Positions 61,420 through 64,000 of a DNA stretch of 64,000 bases are shown here, piece after piece. Position 1 is the stretch's first letter, and each line of letters begins with the position of its first letter. The position numbers and the translations under genes were made by a program. Under the pieces are notes generated by a model that worked only from the letters and a program-made list of their open reading frames with translations, ran no database searches and was not told where the DNA came from. The stretch is from NCBI RefSeq assembly GCF_002080045.1, contig NZ_MUIN01000017.1, positions 186,001 through 250,000 on the forward strand, written 5' to 3'. The DNA comes from Pseudomonas sp. Bc-h (GTDB taxonomy: Bacteria; Pseudomonadota; Gammaproteobacteria; Pseudomonadales; Pseudomonadaceae).

Positions 61420-62769
61420 ATGCGTGTGCAATTTCTCACCGTCGTACCATTCGTTCTTTCGGTCGGCTTCGTGCAGGCACAAACCTTGCCAGAAGCCATG
61501 CGGAAGGCCATGCAGGAACATCCCGAGGTTCAGGCAGGCGTCAACGCTCGTATCGCGCAGGACTACGCAGTTCGTGCGGCCAAGGGTGGTTACCTGCCGC
61601 GTGTCGACGTGACAGCGGGCTACGGAAGGGCAGGTTCGGATACGCCGTCGACGCGTGCGGAAAGTGGCAACAACGACTGGAAGACAATGAACCGCGGCGA
61701 GTCTGCCATACGGCTTCGCCAAATGCTCTTTGACGGTTTCGCCACAACTAACGAAGTTGGGCGTCAACAAGCCACCGCCAATTCTCGGGCGTACTCATTG
61801 TTGAATACTTCCGAGCGTACTGCCTTGACAGTTGCGCAGGTCTATATCGATGTTCTTACACAGCGCGAGATGGTTCGCCTGGCCGAAGAAAATCTGAAAA
61901 GTCATGAACGTATCTACGACCAGATCAAGTTGCGCACCAGCCGTGGTGTCGGACGAATGGCAGATATGGATCAGGCCGACGCCCGTCTGGCGCAGGCGCA
62001 AAACAACCTGATCACCGAACAGACCAACCTGGCCGACGCCCAGACCAACTACTTGAGCGCTGTGGGTATCGTGCCGGATCAGCTGGAAAAACCAGCACCC
62101 TTCGCGCTGATGCCGGTTGATTTGCAAGAAGCGCGTCGTCAAATGCTCGACAACAGCCCGGTACTGCGTTCGGCTGAAGCGGACATCGCCGCTGCCGAGA
62201 AACAGTACGACGCTGCCAAGTCGACCTTCTCACCACGCTTCGATCTGGACCTGGGCCGCAATGCCGACAATAACGTCGGTGGCGACGAAGGTCACAACAA
62301 TGGCTGGGAGGCGATGGTGCGCATGCAGTTCAACCTGTATGCCGGTGGCAGCAACAAGGCCGACCTGAGTTCCAAGTCGTATCTGGCCTCGCAGGCGCTG
62401 GACATCCGCAACAACGCGCTGCGCCAGTTGAACGAAGAGCTGGGCCTGGCCTGGAACGCCTACAACAACGCTTCGGCTCAAGTGCCGATCGCTCAACAGT
62501 ACGTTGATCGAGCGACCAGCGTCCGTACGTCGTATCAGCAGCAATTCAGCCTCGGAGAGCGTACCCTGCTCGACCTTCTCGACAGCGAGAACGAGTTGTT
62601 CACCGCGCAGCAGCGCCTTGTGCAACTGCAGAGTCTGAAAACGTACACCCAATATCGCATTCAAGCCGACATCGGCACCTTGCTGAAAAGTCAGGGCGTC
62701 GTGGCTCCGCTGGCATCGGTTGTGCAGAACGATATAAAACCGACAGTAAAACTGCCGGGCATGAACTGA
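61420..62769 (+). CDS. lapE: LapE, TolC-family outer-membrane channel for LapA
   Basis: A 449-residue outer-membrane channel through which LapA is exported and in which its N-terminal retention module stays lodged. Residues 1-20 are a signal peptide (MRVQFLTVVPFVLSVGFVQA, cleavage before QTLPEA). The two TolC repeats are visible: TLPEAMRKAMQEHPEVQAGV, SAIRLRQMLFDGFATTNEVG and MADMDQADARLAQAQNNLIT in the first half; WEAMVRMQFNLYAGGSNKAD and LGERTLLDLLDSENELFTAQ in the second. The ATG at 61420 has GGGGAAG seven bases upstream and gives a proper signal peptide; starts further upstream in the same frame (from 61210) would bury it behind 70 residues. It is followed after 64 bases by lapB. Confidence 0.93.
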   Translation: MRVQFLTVVPFVLSVGFVQAQTLPEAMRKAMQEHPEVQAGVNARIAQDYAVRAAKGGYLPRVDVTAGYGRAGSDTPSTRAESGNNDWKTMNRGESAIRLRQMLFDGFATTNEVGRQQATANSRAYSLLNTSERTALTVAQVYIDVLTQREMVRLAEENLKSHERIYDQIKLRTSRGVGRMADMDQADARLAQAQNNLITEQTNLADAQTNYLSAVGIVPDQLEKPAPFALMPVDLQEARRQMLDNSPVLRSAEADIAAAEKQYDAAKSTFSPRFDLDLGRNADNNVGGDEGHNNGWEAMVRMQFNLYAGGSNKADLSSKSYLASQALDIRNNALRQLNEELGLAWNAYNNASAQVPIAQQYVDRATSVRTSYQQQFSLGERTLLDLLDSENELFTAQQRLVQLQSLKTYTQYRIQADIGTLLKSQGVVAPLASVVQNDIKPTVKLPGMN

Positions 62770-62773
62770 TTCT

Positions 62774-62789
62774 TGACGCGCTTGCGTCA
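62774..62789 (+). other. Small hairpin between lapE and lapB
   Basis: TGACGC and GCGTCA pair around a GCTT loop just after the lapE stop codon, without a proper T-run. It is too weak to be a full terminator and may only adjust the relative expression or stability of the lapE and lapB messages. Confidence 0.3.
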
Positions 62790-62833
62790 GGAGCCAGCTT
62801 CTTTTAATTGCTAAAGCTAAAGAGAGTGTCAGC

Positions 62834-64000
62834 GTGGATTTGGAATTACCTTCGGCTCAACTAGGTCATGATCCGCGCAGCCAGCATGATGATCCGTTGC
62901 TGGACGGTTTGCTGACACTCTGTGCCCTGCATCACAAACCAGCGAGCCGGGCGATGTTGAGCACCGGCCTGCCGTTGCCCGACCAGCGACTGAGCCCGGA
63001 TCTGCTACCTCGCGCCGCAGCCCGCGCCGGTTTGCAGGGACGTCTGCTGGTGCGCAAGCTGGAACAGATTCCGGCCATTGCGCTGCCGGCGATGCTGCTA
63101 TTAAAGGAAGGCCGTTGTGCTGTCCTGCTGGGCTGGGAAAATGACGTTGCTCGTCTGCTGATCAGCGAAAGCGATGGCGGTGAAGTACGAGTGGAGCGCG
63201 AGGCGCTGGCTCAGGACTACAGCGGCAAGGTGTTTTTCGCCCAACCGCAACATAAGTTCGACGTGACCAAAGGCTCGCTCATTCCCCGAGCGCGCTCCTG
63301 GTTCAAGGACACCCTCAAGCTGTCGCGCTGGCTGTATGCCGACGCGATTGCTGCAAGTCTGGTGATCAACCTGATCGCCCTGGCGGCCCCTCTGTTTGTG
63401 ATGAACGTCTACGACCGCGTGGTGCCGAACCAGGCGACCGCGACGTTGTGGGTACTGGCGGCCGGCATCTGCGGCGCCTACCTGTTCGATCTTCTGCTTA
63501 AAGGCCTGCGCAGCTTGTGCCTGGACCTGGCCGGTAAGAAGACCGACCTGATCATTTCCGCCACGCTGTTCGAGCGCATCGTCGGCATGGCAATGAAGTT
63601 TCGTCCGGCGCGCGTCGGCAGCTATGCCCAGAACATCCATGAATTTCAGGGCATGCGCGACTTTTTGACGTCGTTGACGCTCACCAGCCTGATCGACCTG
63701 CCGTTCACCCTGATCATCCTGTTGGTGATCGCGCTGCTGGGCGGGCATCTGGTGTGGATTCCGATTGTCGCCTTCCCGCTGGCGCTGGGCATCGGTCATC
63801 TGTTGCAAAAGCCGCTGACTGCAACGCTTGAGCGCACCATGGCGCTCGGCGCAGAACGTCAGTCGAGCCTGATCGAAACCCTCGCCGGGCTGGATGCGGT
63901 CAAGGTCAACAACGCCGAGAGCGAGCGTCAATATCACTGGGAACAGACGATCGGCACCCTCAGCCGTCTGGAACTGCGAGTCAAGATTCTGTCTGGCCTT
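62834..64000 (+). CDS. lapB: LapB, type I secretion ABC transporter for LapA (3' end outside window)
   Basis: The first 389 residues of the inner-membrane ABC exporter for LapA; the ATPase domain lies outside the window. A GTG start follows AGAGAG. Residues of about 15-135 form a C39-peptidase-like domain (DPLLDGLLTLCALHHKPASR, LPAMLLLKEGRCAVLLGWEN) lacking a clear catalytic triad, as in adhesin and toxin exporters of this branch. Membrane segments follow (YADAIAASLVINLIALAAPL, ATLWVLAAGICGAYLFDLLL, LTLTSLIDLPFTLIILLVIA). MNVYDRVVPNQATATLWVLA is typical of the LapB/LssB family. With lapE upstream, the adaptor gene lapC is expected downstream. It is distinct from the AprD-like exporter at 22.6 kb, which has no C39-like domain. 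Confidence 0.92.
   Translation, partial: MDLELPSAQLGHDPRSQHDDPLLDGLLTLCALHHKPASRAMLSTGLPLPDQRLSPDLLPRAAARAGLQGRLLVRKLEQIPAIALPAMLLLKEGRCAVLLGWENDVARLLISESDGGEVRVEREALAQDYSGKVFFAQPQHKFDVTKGSLIPRARSWFKDTLKLSRWLYADAIAASLVINLIALAAPLFVMNVYDRVVPNQATATLWVLAAGICGAYLFDLLLKGLRSLCLDLAGKKTDLIISATLFERIVGMAMKFRPARVGSYAQNIHEFQGMRDFLTSLTLTSLIDLPFTLIILLVIALLGGHLVWIPIVAFPLALGIGHLLQKPLTATLERTMALGAERQSSLIETLAGLDAVKVNNAESERQYHWEQTIGTLSRLELRVKILSGL

Noticed and set aside
63101..63937. A minus-strand open frame of 278 codons near the right edge
   Set aside because: It is the shadow of lapB, whose frame is open from 62834 to the end of the window with membrane segments typical of an ABC exporter.

Overview
The window looks like a chromosomal segment of a Pseudomonas species, most like the P. 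fluorescens group. The evidence is the complete LapG-LapD-(small protein)-LapA-LapE-LapB biofilm adhesin arrangement, an AprDEF-type type I secretion system, the D-rhamnose genes rmd-gmd-wbpW of the Pseudomonas common polysaccharide antigen, and a generally GC-rich, Pseudomonas-like codon use. All assignments come from reading the sequence and its translations; no database search was run.

Layout. (1) 1-706: the 3' half of an RhlE-type DEAD-box RNA helicase. (2) 707-1510: a gene-free leader holding an ops-like element (1068-1079), then two plus-strand glycosyltransferases (1511-4905), ending at a bidirectional terminator. (3) 5000-21616: a long minus-strand series. It runs from an unknown protein and a DUF4214/RTX secreted protein through five glycan-assembly genes and an acetyltransferase to wbpW-gmd-rmd, which make GDP-D-rhamnose. 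Genes between 9.1 and 14.0 kb are visibly more AT-rich. (4) 22578-27080: a complete ABC/HlyD/TolC type I exporter, divergent from its likely substrate at 19278-20717. (5) 27259-31073: rfbB-rfbD-rfbA plus a rhamnosyltransferase. (6) 31142-40367, minus strand: a rhamnosyltransferase, rfbC, an O-antigen ABC transporter (wzm, wzt with a carbohydrate-binding C-terminus), a 1296-residue methyltransferase/coiled-coil/RgpF/HAD fusion, and a methyltransferase. (7) 40537-64000: the Lap system, including a 5745-residue LapA.

How the parts work together. Regions 2, 3, 5 and 6 form a surface-polysaccharide locus that can make both GDP-D-rhamnose and dTDP-L-rhamnose, polymerise and decorate chains, and export them through Wzm/Wzt. 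Within it sits a dedicated type I secretion system and a small Ca-binding DUF4214 protein. This recalls S-layer loci, in which the exporter and the O-polysaccharide anchor genes are neighbours (as in Caulobacter rsaADE). The Lap region is a separate adhesion module: LapEB(C) exports LapA, LapD senses c-di-GMP and holds LapG, and LapG cuts LapA at a visible TAAG site.

The most interesting points are: the fused methyltransferase/coiled-coil/RgpF/HAD protein, which resembles a chain terminator with a built-in ruler; a GW(A/S) beta-module shared by three neighbouring glycan-assembly proteins; the candidate S-layer-like locus; the ops-like element; and identical 84-bp tandem duplications in two otherwise diverged VCBS modules of LapA.
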